Assembly (NCBI RefSeq): GCF_027532945.1 | Contig: NZ_JAPZTZ010000002.1 | Span: 1-58,621, forward strand | Source: Phreatobacter sp. | GTDB lineage: Bacteria > Pseudomonadota > Alphaproteobacteria > Rhizobiales > Phreatobacteraceae | Direction: 5' to 3' | DNA: 58,621 nt | In this document: positions 16,657 to 25,322 of the stretch, one piece after another | Numbering within the stretch: the stretch's first letter is position 1 | How the letters are laid out: the number at the start of each line of letters is the position of its first letter | Translations under genes and position numbers: made by a program | Notes under the pieces: model-generated | Databases searched by the model: none | What the model was told of the DNA's origin: nothing | What the model saw: only the letters and a program-made list of their open reading frames with translations

Positions 16657-18419
16657 CAGGACGGCCCTCCGGGGGTCAAGGGCGGCAGGACGATGGTGAA
16701 GGTGGCGCCGCGCCCCGGCGCCGCATTGGCGGCGGTGATGCGGCCGCCATGCAGCTCGACGATGCGGCGGCAGATGAACAGGCCGAGGCCGGTGGAGCTC
16801 TCGCCGCCGGTCGGCGTCGCGGAGAGGCGCTGGAAGCGGCCAAACAGCCGCTGCTGGTCCTCGGGCGTCAGGCCCGGCCCACTGTCGGTGACGGCGATGG
16901 CATGGCCGGATTCGGAAGCCGCGAGCGTCACGGTGATACGCCCGCCGGGCGGGGAATATTTCACCGCATTGGAGACGAGGTTGTCGATGGCCTCGCGCAG
17001 GCGGTCCGGATCGCCGCGGCCGGTCAGGCTGTCGGGGCCATGATAGAGCAGGAGCTGGCCCTTGCGGTCGGCGAGCGGCACATTGGCATCGAGGACCGCG
17101 CCGACGATGGCGGCGGTGTCGATCTCGGCGAAGCGCAGCTGCACGTCCTCGGCGTCGAGCATGGCGTCGGCGAGGAGCTCGTCCACCATCGAGGTCATGC
17201 GGGCGACCGAGGAGCGGATCTGCTCGATCTGGCCGCGGGCGCGGTCGATATTGGGCGGATCGAGACCGAGCAGCTCGTTCATCATCTCGGAGCGGCCGAG
17301 GATGACGCCGAGCGGATTCTTCAGGTCATGGGCGACGGTGCCGAGCACCTCGGCCTTGTGGTCGTTGGTGCGCTTCAGCCGCTGCCACTGGGCCTTCAGC
17401 CGCTCGTTGGCGGCGGTGAGCTGGCGGGTGCGGTCGGCGACGCGCTTTTCCAGCGTGGCATTGGCGGCCTGGAGCTGCTCGTAGAGCAGGACCGTGTCGA
17501 AGGCGGCCGGCAGGCTGCCGCAGAAGACGCCGAGCAAGGCGGCCTCTGTCTCGGTCGGCGGCTCCTCGCAGACGAGGGCCACGACGACATCGCGGCCACC
17601 GGCGGTATGCAGCATGACGCCGACATCATGGCCGCCGGCGAGCGAGGCGCCGGCAGCGAAGGTGCGGCCGACGAGATCGGCGACGCGGCCGGGCAGGACG
17701 CGGCCGGAGAGCTCGCCCATGGCGTTGCGGGCGGCAAGGACGCGGGTTGCGCCGGCCTCGCGCATGACCACGGCGCCCTCGCCGCACTGGCCGACGAGGG
17801 CGGCGGCTTCCGCGAGGACGGCGGCGGCGAGGCGCTCGCCGCCGGGCAGGCCGTAGATGCGGGCGGAGGCACCGACGATGGCCTCGAGGCCGCGGCGCAT
17901 CTCGGTGAGGCGGATGAGCTGCTGGTGGCTGCGCAGGGCGGCGGTGAGCGAGGTGAAGAGCTTGTCGCCGGTGAGCTCGGTCTTCGCCTTGTAGTCGTTG
18001 ATGTCGTAGTCGACGATGACCTGCCGCTCCGGCGCCTGGCCGGGCTGGCCGGTGCGCAGGATGATGCGCACCGTGTCATTGCCGAGCTCCTTGCGGATGT
18101 ATTCGACGAGGTCGAGGCCGGCGCCGTCGCTCTCCATCACCACGTCGAGCAGCACCACCGCCATGTCGGGATGGCGGGCGAGCAGGCTGCGGCCCTCGGC
18201 GGCGGAGAAGGCGGAGTGGAGGTCGAGCCGGTTGCCGGCGAGCTGGTAGTCCGACAGCGCATATTTGGTGCCGGAATGGACGGCCGGATCGTCGTCGATG
18301 ATGGCGACCTTCCAGCGGCCCATGGCCGCCACGTCGGCGACGGGTCCGTCCTCAAGGATGGCGACGAGATCGTCGTCCTCGGGCGTCATGCGCATCTCGG
18401 CGTCGTTCTCGGACGTCAT
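16656..18419 (-). CDS. Hybrid protein: receiver - DUF3369 - histidine kinase
   Basis: 587-aa soluble protein. Residues about 36-150 are a receiver domain (AIIDDDPAVHSG, Asp92 in LLDVVMESDGAG, ending NDYKAKTELT). A DUF3369 region follows (about 150-310; GASARIYGLPGGERLAAAVL). A coiled-coil LEKRVADRTRQLTAANERL leads to a HisKA domain with His364 in VAHDLKNPLG and an ATPase domain with NLVSNAVKYSPP, DSGPGL and STGLGLFICRRI. There are no membrane helices. The N-terminal receiver suggests it accepts phosphate from the kinase encoded upstream, with which it shares an ATGA overlap. Confidence 0.93.
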   Translation of the reverse strand: MTSENDAEMRMTPEDDDLVAILEDGPVADVAAMGRWKVAIIDDDPAVHSGTKYALSDYQLAGNRLDLHSAFSAAEGRSLLARHPDMAVVLLDVVMESDGAGLDLVEYIRKELGNDTVRIILRTGQPGQAPERQVIVDYDINDYKAKTELTGDKLFTSLTAALRSHQQLIRLTEMRRGLEAIVGASARIYGLPGGERLAAAVLAEAAALVGQCGEGAVVMREAGATRVLAARNAMGELSGRVLPGRVADLVGRTFAAGASLAGGHDVGVMLHTAGGRDVVVALVCEEPPTETEAALLGVFCGSLPAAFDTVLLYEQLQAANATLEKRVADRTRQLTAANERLKAQWQRLKRTNDHKAEVLGTVAHDLKNPLGVILGRSEMMNELLGLDPPNIDRARGQIEQIRSSVARMTSMVDELLADAMLDAEDVQLRFAEIDTAAIVGAVLDANVPLADRKGQLLLYHGPDSLTGRGDPDRLREAIDNLVSNAVKYSPPGGRITVTLAASESGHAIAVTDSGPGLTPEDQQRLFGRFQRLSATPTGGESSTGLGLFICRRIVELHGGRITAANAAPGRGATFTIVLPPLTPGGPS

Positions 18420-20449
18420 GCGGGGTCCTGACGGTCGGGCTCCTGCGGCGCGACCAGCGGCAGGACGATGCGGAAGGTCGTACCGGCGCCGGGCGTCGAG
18501 GACAGGGCAATACGCCCGCCGAGCCGGCGTGTCACGATGTTGAAGACGATGTTGAGGCCAAGGCCCGTGCCGCCCTCCCCGCGCTTGGTGGTGAAGAACG
18601 GGTCATAGGCCTGACGCTGCACCTCGGCTGACATGCCGATGCCGTCGTCGCGGAAGGTGATGACGACGTGGTCGCCCTCCTGCACCGCAGCGATGGCGAA
18701 AGTGCCGTTGCGCCCCTCCGGGAAGGCGTGGGTGAGGGCATTGATGAAGAGGTTGGTGACGACCTGGCCATAGGGGCCGGGATAGCTGTCGAGGACGATG
18801 CCGGCGGGCACCGAGACCTCGAGCTGGACCGGCGCGCGGCGCAGCGTCGGCCGGAGGCTCGCGACGATCTGGTCGGTGGCCTCGGCGAGATCGAAGGCGC
18901 GGCGGTCGGCATGGCTGCGGTCCACCGCCACCTGCTTGAAGGCCTGGATCATCTCGCCGGCGCGCTGGAGGTTGAGCGCGAGCTGGTTCGCCGCCTCGCG
19001 GCTGCCCTGGACGAATTCGGTGAGGCGGGAGCGGCGCAATTCGCCGCGCTCGACATCGGCGGCGAAGTCATCGACGCGGCGGGCCAGGGTCGAGGCGACG
19101 GTGAGCGAGATGCCGATGGGGTTGTTGACCTCGTGGGCGACGCCGGCGACGAGGCCGCCGAGGGCGGCGAGCTTCTCGGCCTCGACGAGGCTCTGCTGGG
19201 TGTCGCGCAGTTCCGACAGCGCGGTCTCGGCGCGGTTCTTGGCGGCGACGAGGTCGCGCTCGGCCTTCTGCTTCTCGATGGCATTCTGGCGGAAGACCTC
19301 GACGTCGCGGGCCATGCGGCCGAGGTCGTCGGCGGCGGTGAGACCGGCGGGCTGGCGGGCAAGGTCGCCGGCGACGATGGCGTTCATGCTGCCGGCGAGA
19401 TCGTCGAGCGGCACGCGGATGGAGCGCGCGATGAGCGTCCAGATCACCGCGACGATGGCGAGGAAGATGCCGGCAATGCCGACCGCCTGGACGAAGACGA
19501 TGCGCAGCGTCTCGTCGAGGCGCGCCTGGGCGGCGTCCTCCTTGGCGCGGACGCGCTCGGCCACCTCCTGGATGACGGTCGCCATGACCGCCTGGTTGCC
19601 GTCGATCTCCACCTGCAGGAGGCGGTTCTGCATGCCGAGGACCTGGATCATCCGGCCGAAGCCGGCGCGCAGCGCCGTGGTGCGCTCCAGCAGGGTCTTC
19701 AGCGCCGCGCGCTGGAACTCGGTCTCCGCCAGATCGACCATGACCGGGGCGGTCGCCTGGATCACCTCGATGGAGCGGGAGGCCTCGCGCTGCGCCTGCA
19801 CCGACTGGGTGAGATAATAGTCGTTGATGGCGACGAGGAAGATGGTGAAGGCCTCGCGCGACTTGCCGAGTGAGGGCGCGATGAGCGCGGCGCGGTCGTT
19901 CATGGCCGTCTCGACCACGGCATAGAGCTGGGAGAGTTCGCTCGCGGGCTTGCGGATCTCGTTCTCGTAGATGGAGGAGATGGTCTCGCGCACCGAGCGC
20001 AACTCGTCGAAGCCGAGCATGAAGCGCTCGGTGACGGAGGAGACCGAGCGGGCCGGGTTCTGCAGGGCGAGGTCGATTTCCTGCTCGATGGCGAGCTTGG
20101 CGAGGAGCGCTTTGCGCCGTTGCTCGATCTCGTTCAGCACGGTCTCGTTCGGCAAAGCGAAATAGCGGTGGATGAGGGTCTGCAGCCGTCCGGCGTCATT
20201 CTCAATGGAGGACAGCAGGCGGTCGATCCGGCGGGCCTCCTGCAGGTCGTCCCAGGCGGAGCGAATGGCCCGCGCGCCCGAGGCGATGAGCAGCATCAGC
20301 AGCGTGATGAAGGCAAGGTTCAGGATGACGATGGTGGCGATGCGCCAGCGCACGGGGATGCGGCGGAACTGCTCCGATGCCCAGTCGAGCCGGCCGCTGA
20401 TGCTGCGCTTGACCGGCCGGGCCTGCACTGCCGCTCCGCTCGCTGCCAT
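18416..20449 (-). CDS. Membrane sensor histidine kinase
   Basis: 677 aa. Membrane helices at about 36-58 and 317-340 enclose a largely helical sensor region of about 260 residues on the periplasmic side. A HAMP linker follows (about 340-395), then HisKA with His439 in VAGVAHEVNNPIG and an ATPase domain (NLFINALTHAFPEG, FRDDGIGMS, GGTGLGLNIVFNIV). It overlaps the stop of the solute receptor gene by 1 nt (TGATG) and the next kinase by ATGA. The long frame upstream of 20449 overlaps the receptor gene and is rejected. The partner receptor probably binds the periplasmic domain. Confidence 0.93.
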   Translation of the reverse strand: MAASGAAVQARPVKRSISGRLDWASEQFRRIPVRWRIATIVILNLAFITLLMLLIASGARAIRSAWDDLQEARRIDRLLSSIENDAGRLQTLIHRYFALPNETVLNEIEQRRKALLAKLAIEQEIDLALQNPARSVSSVTERFMLGFDELRSVRETISSIYENEIRKPASELSQLYAVVETAMNDRAALIAPSLGKSREAFTIFLVAINDYYLTQSVQAQREASRSIEVIQATAPVMVDLAETEFQRAALKTLLERTTALRAGFGRMIQVLGMQNRLLQVEIDGNQAVMATVIQEVAERVRAKEDAAQARLDETLRIVFVQAVGIAGIFLAIVAVIWTLIARSIRVPLDDLAGSMNAIVAGDLARQPAGLTAADDLGRMARDVEVFRQNAIEKQKAERDLVAAKNRAETALSELRDTQQSLVEAEKLAALGGLVAGVAHEVNNPIGISLTVASTLARRVDDFAADVERGELRRSRLTEFVQGSREAANQLALNLQRAGEMIQAFKQVAVDRSHADRRAFDLAEATDQIVASLRPTLRRAPVQLEVSVPAGIVLDSYPGPYGQVVTNLFINALTHAFPEGRNGTFAIAAVQEGDHVVITFRDDGIGMSAEVQRQAYDPFFTTKRGEGGTGLGLNIVFNIVTRRLGGRIALSSTPGAGTTFRIVLPLVAPQEPDRQDPA

Positions 20450-21447
20450 CACTTCGCCTGGCGGATGCGCGCGACGAGGGCGGCGAGCGAAGGCTCGGAG
20501 GCATAGCGGTCGACAATGGGGCGCACCGCCGTCTCGAAGCCGGACCGGTCCTGGAGCGTGACGACGGAGACGCCCTGCGCCTCGGCCTCGCGGCGGGAGG
20601 CAGCCTCGAGCTTCTGCCACTCACCGCGCATGGCGAGCGCCGATTCCCGCGCGGCGGCCCGGAAGATCACCTGTTCCTCGGGCGTCAGCTCTTCCCAGCA
20701 CTTCTTCGACACGACCAGCACTTCCGGGCTCATCGTGTGCTCGGTGAGGGTGATGTGGCGCGCGGCGCGGAAATGATCGGTGGTGACGTAGGAGGGCCAG
20801 TTGTTCTCGGCGCCGTGGATGAGGCCGGTGGTGAGGCTCACCGTGACCTGGCCATAGGGCAGCGCCACCGGCTCGGCCCCCAGCGCCCGCATCATCTCCA
20901 CCATCATGTCCGACTGCTGGACGCGGATGCGCAGGCCCTTCAGGTCCTCGACGCGGCGGATGGGCCGGGCGGAGTTGTAGATGGAGCGCGCGCCGGAATC
21001 ATAGAAGGCGAGGCCGATGAGGCCGTAGCGCTCGAAACTCGCAAGGATGTCGTCGCCGACCGGCCCGTCGAGCACGGCGTGGAGGTGGTCCACCGAGCGG
21101 AAGAGGAACGGCAGGGCGAGGATGTTCGCTTCCGGGATGAAGCTCGCCAGCGGCGCGACATTGGTGCGGTTGATGTCGATGGCGCCGATGCGGGTCTGCT
21201 CGATCGTCTCCTTCTCCTCGCCGAGCTGGCGCGAATGGAAGATGCGGAGCGTGTGGCGTCCGTTGGTGCGCTCGGTGATGAGGCGACCCATCAGCTCCAG
21301 CGCCTTCACCGTGGGATAGTCGGCGGGCTGGGTATCGGCGACGCGGAATTCGCGCGCCGCAAGGGGCGCCGCGGCCAACAGGGCCAGCATCGACGTCATC
21401 GCCAGCATCGTTGTGACGGCCGCAAGGCCTGACAGCCAGCGTCGCAT
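20449..21447 (-). CDS. TRAP-type (DctP family) periplasmic solute-binding protein
   Basis: 332-aa exported receptor. A signal peptide (about 1-32, ending PLAARE) precedes a DctP fold with RVADTQPADYPTVKALE, the central substrate-binding Arg region LKGLRIRVQQSDMMVEMMRALGA and AEPVALPYGQVTVSLTTGLIHGAENNW. The conserved Arg that contacts the ligand carboxylate in DctP proteins fits RIRVQQ, so a carboxylate ligand is likely. There is no DctQ or DctM permease gene beside it; instead its stop codon overlaps the kinase start. It therefore probably works as a ligand sensor rather than a transport component. Several in-frame upstream starts exist. Confidence 0.92.
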   Translation of the reverse strand: MRRWLSGLAAVTTMLAMTSMLALLAAAPLAAREFRVADTQPADYPTVKALELMGRLITERTNGRHTLRIFHSRQLGEEKETIEQTRIGAIDINRTNVAPLASFIPEANILALPFLFRSVDHLHAVLDGPVGDDILASFERYGLIGLAFYDSGARSIYNSARPIRRVEDLKGLRIRVQQSDMMVEMMRALGAEPVALPYGQVTVSLTTGLIHGAENNWPSYVTTDHFRAARHITLTEHTMSPEVLVVSKKCWEELTPEEQVIFRAAARESALAMRGEWQKLEAASRREAEAQGVSVVTLQDRSGFETAVRPIVDRYASEPSLAALVARIRQAK

Positions 21448-21694
21448 CCCCTGCCCCCCGATCCGACCATTGCGGCCTTGGGCGACCAGCATGCCATACA
21501 AGTGGCGGTCCTTGCCACGGTCCCGCTCATCAGCCCGGCTGCTTTGGAACAGGCGGCTGTTTCAGCGCCGCGACGGCTGGCTGAAAACTGCGCAACGTCG
21601 GGGCCGGTCGGCGGCACGCTGAGGAAACCGACAGGACGGAAAGGTCCGCCCCGTCGCGGAGCCCTCGGGCGCCGCTCCCACAAGGACATGATCC

Positions 21695-22006
21695 ATGCGC
21701 ATCACCACCCGTCTGCTCGCGACCCTCGTTCTGGTCGGCGCCGGCGCCACCGCGAGCCTCGCGCAAGGGGCGAACGAGATCGGCGTGCCCTCCTGCGACC
21801 GCTTCATCAACGACTACGAGGCCTGCATCACCACCAAGGTGCCGGAAGCCCAGCGCGGTGCCTTCTCCCAGCAGATCACCCAGCTGCGCGGCACCTGGCG
21901 GGAGTTTGCCCGCGACGGCCAGGCGCGCCAGCAGCTCGACTCGGTCTGCACCGCGCAGAGCGCCCAGCTCCGGCAGGTGATGGCGCCCTACGGCTGCTCG
22001 TTCTAA
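21695..22006 (+). CDS. Small exported four-cysteine protein
   Basis: 103 aa. Signal peptide MRITTRLLATLVLVGAGATA with cleavage likely after SLA. The mature part, about 80 residues, is helical by eye with four Cys in a C-x9-C and C-x15-C pattern (SCDRF, EACITT, VCTAQ, YGCSF), suggesting two disulfides across helices. No family recognised. It is divergent from the TRAP-receptor operon with about 250 nt between starts, so the two could share a control region. Confidence 0.7.
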   Translation: MRITTRLLATLVLVGAGATASLAQGANEIGVPSCDRFINDYEACITTKVPEAQRGAFSQQITQLRGTWREFARDGQARQQLDSVCTAQSAQLRQVMAPYGCSF

Positions 22007-22163
22007 CGGGCGCAGTCCGCGCGAAGACGCGTGCGGAGGACGGGGCGGCCCTGGCCTCAGGCCGACGGTTCCCCGCCCGCGCAGCAGGGCTGCGCTGCTG
22101 GCCTGGCGCTAGCCACCGTCACCAAGGGCCCCCCATATCGTCCCCAAGGCTGAGGAGGAGACC

Positions 22164-22427
22164 ATGGCCGACAGCTTCCGGGACGATCAGGCGCGCGGGC
22201 GCTTCGAACTTGATGTCGACGGGCGGATCGCCTTCGCGCGCTACCGCCGCCAGGACGACCGCCTCGTCATCGAGCATGTGGAGGCCGAGCCGGCGTTGCG
22301 CGGCACCGGCGCGGCGGGACGGCTGATGGAGCGCATCGTCGCCGTCGCGGGCGAAGAGTCGCGCAGCATCGTGCCGCTCTGCGGCTATGCGGCGAGCTGG
22401 CTGCGGCGCCACGAGCGCCGGGGCTGA
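22164..22427 (+). CDS. GNAT-type N-acetyltransferase, YjdJ-like
   Basis: 87-aa minimal GNAT domain of the YjdJ/GTLF3B-type. The acetyl-CoA loop reads VEAEPALRGTGAAGRLME and the C-terminal signature reads IVPLCGYAASWLRRH. Substrate unknown. GAGGAGACC precedes the ATG. It converges on the flavoprotein gene with only 7 nt between stops. Confidence 0.88.
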   Translation: MADSFRDDQARGRFELDVDGRIAFARYRRQDDRLVIEHVEAEPALRGTGAAGRLMERIVAVAGEESRSIVPLCGYAASWLRRHERRG

Positions 22428-22434
22428 GCCCCTC

Positions 22435-23847
22435 TCACCCCGCCATTTTGCCGGGGTTCATGATGTTCTGCGGGTCCACGGCGCGCTTCAGCGACACCAT
22501 CAGGGCCAGCGCCGCGTCGCCATGCTCGGCGGCGAGGTATTTCATCTTGCCCTGGCCGACGCCGTGCTCGCCGGTGCAGGTGCCCTCCATGGCGAGCGCC
22601 CGCTCGACGATGCGGCCCATGAAGGCCTTGCAGGCCTCGACACTCGCCGGATCGCTCTCGTCCATCAGCGGCAGGACGTGGAAATTGCCGTCGCCGACAT
22701 GGCCGACGATGGGGGCGATGAGGCCGCTCGCCTCGATGTCCTTCTTGGTTTCATCGATACATTCGGCGAGCCGCGAGATCGGCACGCAGACATCCGATGA
22801 CTGGCCCTTCCAGCCGGGCCGGAGCGCCATGGCCGCCCAATAGGCATCGTGCCGGGCCTGCCAGAGGCGGGTGCGGTCCTCGGCCTTCGCCGCCCACTGG
22901 AAGTCGCCGGCGCCATAATCGTCGGCGATCGCCCGGAAGCGCTCGACCTGTTCGGCGACGCCGGCGTCCGTGCCGTGGAACTCCAGCAGGAGCAGCGGCT
23001 TCTCGGGCAGGGAGAGCTTCGAATAGGCGTTGACCGCGCCGACCTGCACCTCGTCGAGGAGCTCGATGCGCGCCATGGGGATGCCGGTCTGGATGGCGAC
23101 GATGGTGGCGTCGGCCGCGTCCTTCACGGTCGGGAAGGTGCAGGTCGCCGCCGAGATGGCCTCGGGGATGCCGTGCAGCTTGAGGGTGATCTTCGTGATG
23201 ATGCCGAGCGTGCCCTCGGAGCCGACGAAGAGGCGGGTGAGGTCGTAGCCGGCGGAGGTCTTGCGGGCGCGGCGCGCGGTGTCGATCACCTCGCCGTTCG
23301 GCAGCACCACTTCCAGGGCGATGACATTGTCCTTCATCGTGCCGTAGCGCACGGCATTGGTGCCGGAGGCGCGGGTCGCCGCCATGCCGCCGATGGAGGC
23401 ATCGGCGCCGGGATCGATGGGGAAGAACAGCCCCATGTCGCGCAGGTATTCGTTGAGCTGCTTGCGGGTGACGCCGGGCTCGACCACGACGTCGAGATCC
23501 TCGGCATGGACCTCGATGATGCGCTTCATCAGCGAGGTGTCGACGGAGATGCCGCCGAAGGGCGCGTTGACGTGGCCCTCCAGCGACGAGCCGGTGCCGA
23601 ACGGAATGACCGGCATGGCATGGGCCGCCGCGATCTGCATCACCGCCACGCAATCCTCGGTGCTCTCGGCGAAGACGACGACGTCCGGCGGCTGGTTCTC
23701 GATCCAGGTGAGGGTATGGGCATGCTGCTGGCGCACCGCCTGCGAGGTCACCGCGCGGTTGCCGAAGCGCGCCTGGAGCTCGCCGACCACCGCGGCGACG
23801 GTCTCCGGCGACGGGCGGGTGCGGGTGGCGGGCGTCTCAGGCAGCAT
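22435..23847 (-). CDS. FAD-linked oxidase, GlcD / D-lactate dehydrogenase-like
   Basis: 470 aa. An N-terminal PCMH FAD-binding domain shows VIPFGTGSSLEGHVNAPFGG and PGADASIGGMAATRASGTNAVRYG; the C-terminal FAD-oxidase domain shows the metal/substrate motif GHVGDGNFHV and the closing TGEHGVGQGKMKYL. Family members oxidise D-lactate, glycolate or other D-2-hydroxy acids and pass electrons to the respiratory chain. No glcE or glcF gene is adjacent, which fits the single-subunit D-lactate dehydrogenase (cytochrome) type. Substrate remains inferred. Confidence 0.92.
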   Translation of the reverse strand: MLPETPATRTRPSPETVAAVVGELQARFGNRAVTSQAVRQQHAHTLTWIENQPPDVVVFAESTEDCVAVMQIAAAHAMPVIPFGTGSSLEGHVNAPFGGISVDTSLMKRIIEVHAEDLDVVVEPGVTRKQLNEYLRDMGLFFPIDPGADASIGGMAATRASGTNAVRYGTMKDNVIALEVVLPNGEVIDTARRARKTSAGYDLTRLFVGSEGTLGIITKITLKLHGIPEAISAATCTFPTVKDAADATIVAIQTGIPMARIELLDEVQVGAVNAYSKLSLPEKPLLLLEFHGTDAGVAEQVERFRAIADDYGAGDFQWAAKAEDRTRLWQARHDAYWAAMALRPGWKGQSSDVCVPISRLAECIDETKKDIEASGLIAPIVGHVGDGNFHVLPLMDESDPASVEACKAFMGRIVERALAMEGTCTGEHGVGQGKMKYLAAEHGDAALALMVSLKRAVDPQNIMNPGKMAG

Positions 23848-23980
23848 CAGGCGGTCCTCGCTTCGCTCCGTCTGACGGCGCGGAGTGGTGGGAGGCGGAC
23901 ATTAGGCACTCGCGGGGGCCACGCAAAGGCCGTCGGTCGGGAGGGTGCCTTGAGCAGCTTCGCCCGGCCGATGCACGGCA

Positions 23981-24034
23981 CACCTCTCCCCGGCGGGGAG
24001 AGGTCGACGAGCGAAGCGAGGCGGGAGAGGGGGA
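23981..24034 (-). repeat. Dispersed palindromic repeat, copy 2 (reverse)
   Basis: It contains CTCTCCCCGGCGGGGAGAG, then GTCGACGAGCGAAGCGAGGC and GGGAGAGGGGGA. It is the reverse-complement orientation of copy 1 with an additional spacer of about 16 nt, itself a small hairpin (GAGCGAAGC region). Confidence 0.85.
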
Positions 24035-24063
24035 GATTTCGTTGGATCGGGCCCAGCCCCCTG

Positions 24064-24103
24064 TCCCGGCCTTCGGCCGACCTCTCCCCACCGGGGAGAG
24101 GTG
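24064..24103 (+). repeat. Dispersed palindromic repeat, copy 3 (forward)
   Basis: TCCCGGCCTTCGGCCGACCT followed by CTCCCCACCGGGGAGAGGTG. It is almost identical to copy 1 at 1-42 and faces copy 2 as an inverted pair. Confidence 0.85.
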
Positions 24104-24219
24104 GGGTTGCGCCTCGCCTGATGAGGCGGTGCCGGCCGGTATCCTCAGGAGGCCGCGGCAGCCCCCTCCCCCGCGCGGCGGCATTGCCGGTCCCCCGCGC
24201 CATCCGCTAAGCCGGAGCC

Positions 24220-24723
24220 ATGAGCCTCTTCGACCTCTGCCCCGACACGGGCCTTGCCATCACCCCGCCCATGGCCGTGCGGCCGGAGATGATCGACTAT
24301 AACGGCCACGTGAACGTCGCCTTCTACGTCAAGCTGTTCGACGAGGGGCTCGACATCCTGTTCGAGCGGATCGGCCTGTCGCGCGCCTATGTCGAGACGC
24401 GCCAGATGAGCTTTTTCGCGCTGGAGGCGCATGTGCGCTACCTCCGCGAGATCAGCCTCGCCGACCGGGTGCGGATGCGCCTGCGCATCCTCGATCTCGA
24501 CCCGAAGCGCATCCACTACTGGATGGAGCTGGTCCATGCGGACGAGGGCTGGCTGTCGGCGACGATGGAATCGATCTCCATCCATGTCGACATGGCCTCG
24601 CGCCGGCCTGCGCCCTTCCCGGACGACATCATGGCGCGGCTGACCGCGTGGCACGCGGCGGATGCGGAAAGGCCGCGCCCGGAGGGCGTCGGCCAGGTCA
24701 TCGGCATCCGGCGGAAGGGCTGA
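24220..24723 (+). CDS. Acyl-CoA thioesterase family protein (hot-dog fold)
   Basis: 167 aa. The 4-hydroxybenzoyl-CoA thioesterase-type active-site segment reads RPEMIDYNGHVNVAFYVKLFDEG (Asp and His of D-x-x-x-H-V-N), followed by FFALEAHVRYLREI and a beta-hairpin region. Related proteins hydrolyse acyl-CoA or carnitine-linked CoA esters. It is alone on the plus strand and converges on a small gene 28 nt away. Confidence 0.88.
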   Translation: MSLFDLCPDTGLAITPPMAVRPEMIDYNGHVNVAFYVKLFDEGLDILFERIGLSRAYVETRQMSFFALEAHVRYLREISLADRVRMRLRILDLDPKRIHYWMELVHADEGWLSATMESISIHVDMASRRPAPFPDDIMARLTAWHAADAERPRPEGVGQVIGIRRKG

Positions 24724-24751
24724 GCTTCAGCGCCCGAAATCAGCGCCGCAA

Positions 24752-24913
24752 TCAGCGCGCGAACGGGAGCGTGTAGGAGCCGCCGAGCGTCGTCATGATC
24801 CCGGCGCGGCGCAGTTCGTCGGCGGAGACCACGGTCATGGCCTCGCGCGCCAGGCGCTCGGCGCGGGCGCGGCGGAAGGCGTTGAGATAGCGGGCGATCG
24901 TGGCGAAGAACAT
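24752..24913 (-). CDS. 53-aa DUF1127-like small protein
   Basis: A short frame missed by length filters, with an excellent ribosome-binding site (AAGGAGG, 8 nt before ATG). The product starts MFFATIARYLNAFRRARAER, continues with an Arg-rich amphipathic helix, then MTVVSADELRRAGIM, resembling the helix-turn-helix-like layout of DUF1127 proteins, and ends TLPFAR. It follows the DUF1127 gene at 25007 on the same strand. DUF1127 proteins in alphaproteobacteria have been linked to RNA turnover and phosphate metabolism. Confidence 0.7.
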   Translation of the reverse strand: MFFATIARYLNAFRRARAERLAREAMTVVSADELRRAGIMTTLGGSYTLPFAR

Positions 24914-25006
24914 GGGGGTGCCCTCCTTCGGGGCGCGGAGACGGCGAGAGCCGACCCCGCCAAGGCGAGGCCGGCATCCCGACGTTCTGGGGTCAGGCGA
25001 TGTCCG

Positions 25007-25255
25007 TCAGACGGACGCCATCATGGAACGGGTGCGGCGGATCATCTGGTCACGGGTCATGCCGTGGCGGGCGAGCTCGTCGTCCGACAGGTGGGCCAGA
25101 TAGCCGTGCACATAGGTGGCGGCGCGCAGCTCCTGCGCCTCCACGATGGAATTGTAGAGCGAACGCCAGAAACCGGGCTTGTCGGACTTCGTGGACGTGA
25201 CGGCCTTCTCGGCCGGAGCGGCGGAAGCGATCTTGTCGAGCGCAATGGTAGCCAT
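25007..25255 (-). CDS. DUF1127 domain-containing protein
   Basis: 82 aa. The C-terminal DUF1127 motif is clear: AATYVHGYLAHLSDDELARHG followed by MTRDQMIRR. The N-terminal 25 residues are a Lys/Ala-rich polar leader. GAGGAGAGACC precedes the ATG. The upstream region is unusually AT-rich for this window and carries a pair of TGC-N3-GCA elements. Small DUF1127 proteins can bind RNA and tune mRNA turnover; the specific role here is unknown. Confidence 0.9.
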   Translation of the reverse strand: MATIALDKIASAAPAEKAVTSTKSDKPGFWRSLYNSIVEAQELRAATYVHGYLAHLSDDELARHGMTRDQMIRRTRSMMASV

Positions 25256-25322
25256 GGTGGTCTCTCCTCTGAAAGAGTGGACGACCTCGAGGCTTCCTCC
25301 CTTTCGACAAGACCTATTTTGT

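Larger units (their letters stand above)
23848..24219. other. 372-bp intergenic region with two inverted repeat copies
   Basis: It separates the divergent GlcD-like and thioesterase genes. Its centre holds one reverse and one forward copy of the dispersed palindrome, 29 nt apart. No coding frame with convincing features is seen; open frames across it are produced by the GC-rich repeats. Confidence 0.7.

Noticed and set aside
15937-21447. Complete TRAP transporter operon
   Set aside because: Only the DctP receptor is present; no DctQ- or DctM-like membrane protein occurs in the flanking sequence.
23848-24219. Coding frames spanning the intergenic repeat region
   Set aside because: They arise from the palindromic repeats, lack ribosome-binding sites and show low-complexity Pro/Arg/Gly sequence.
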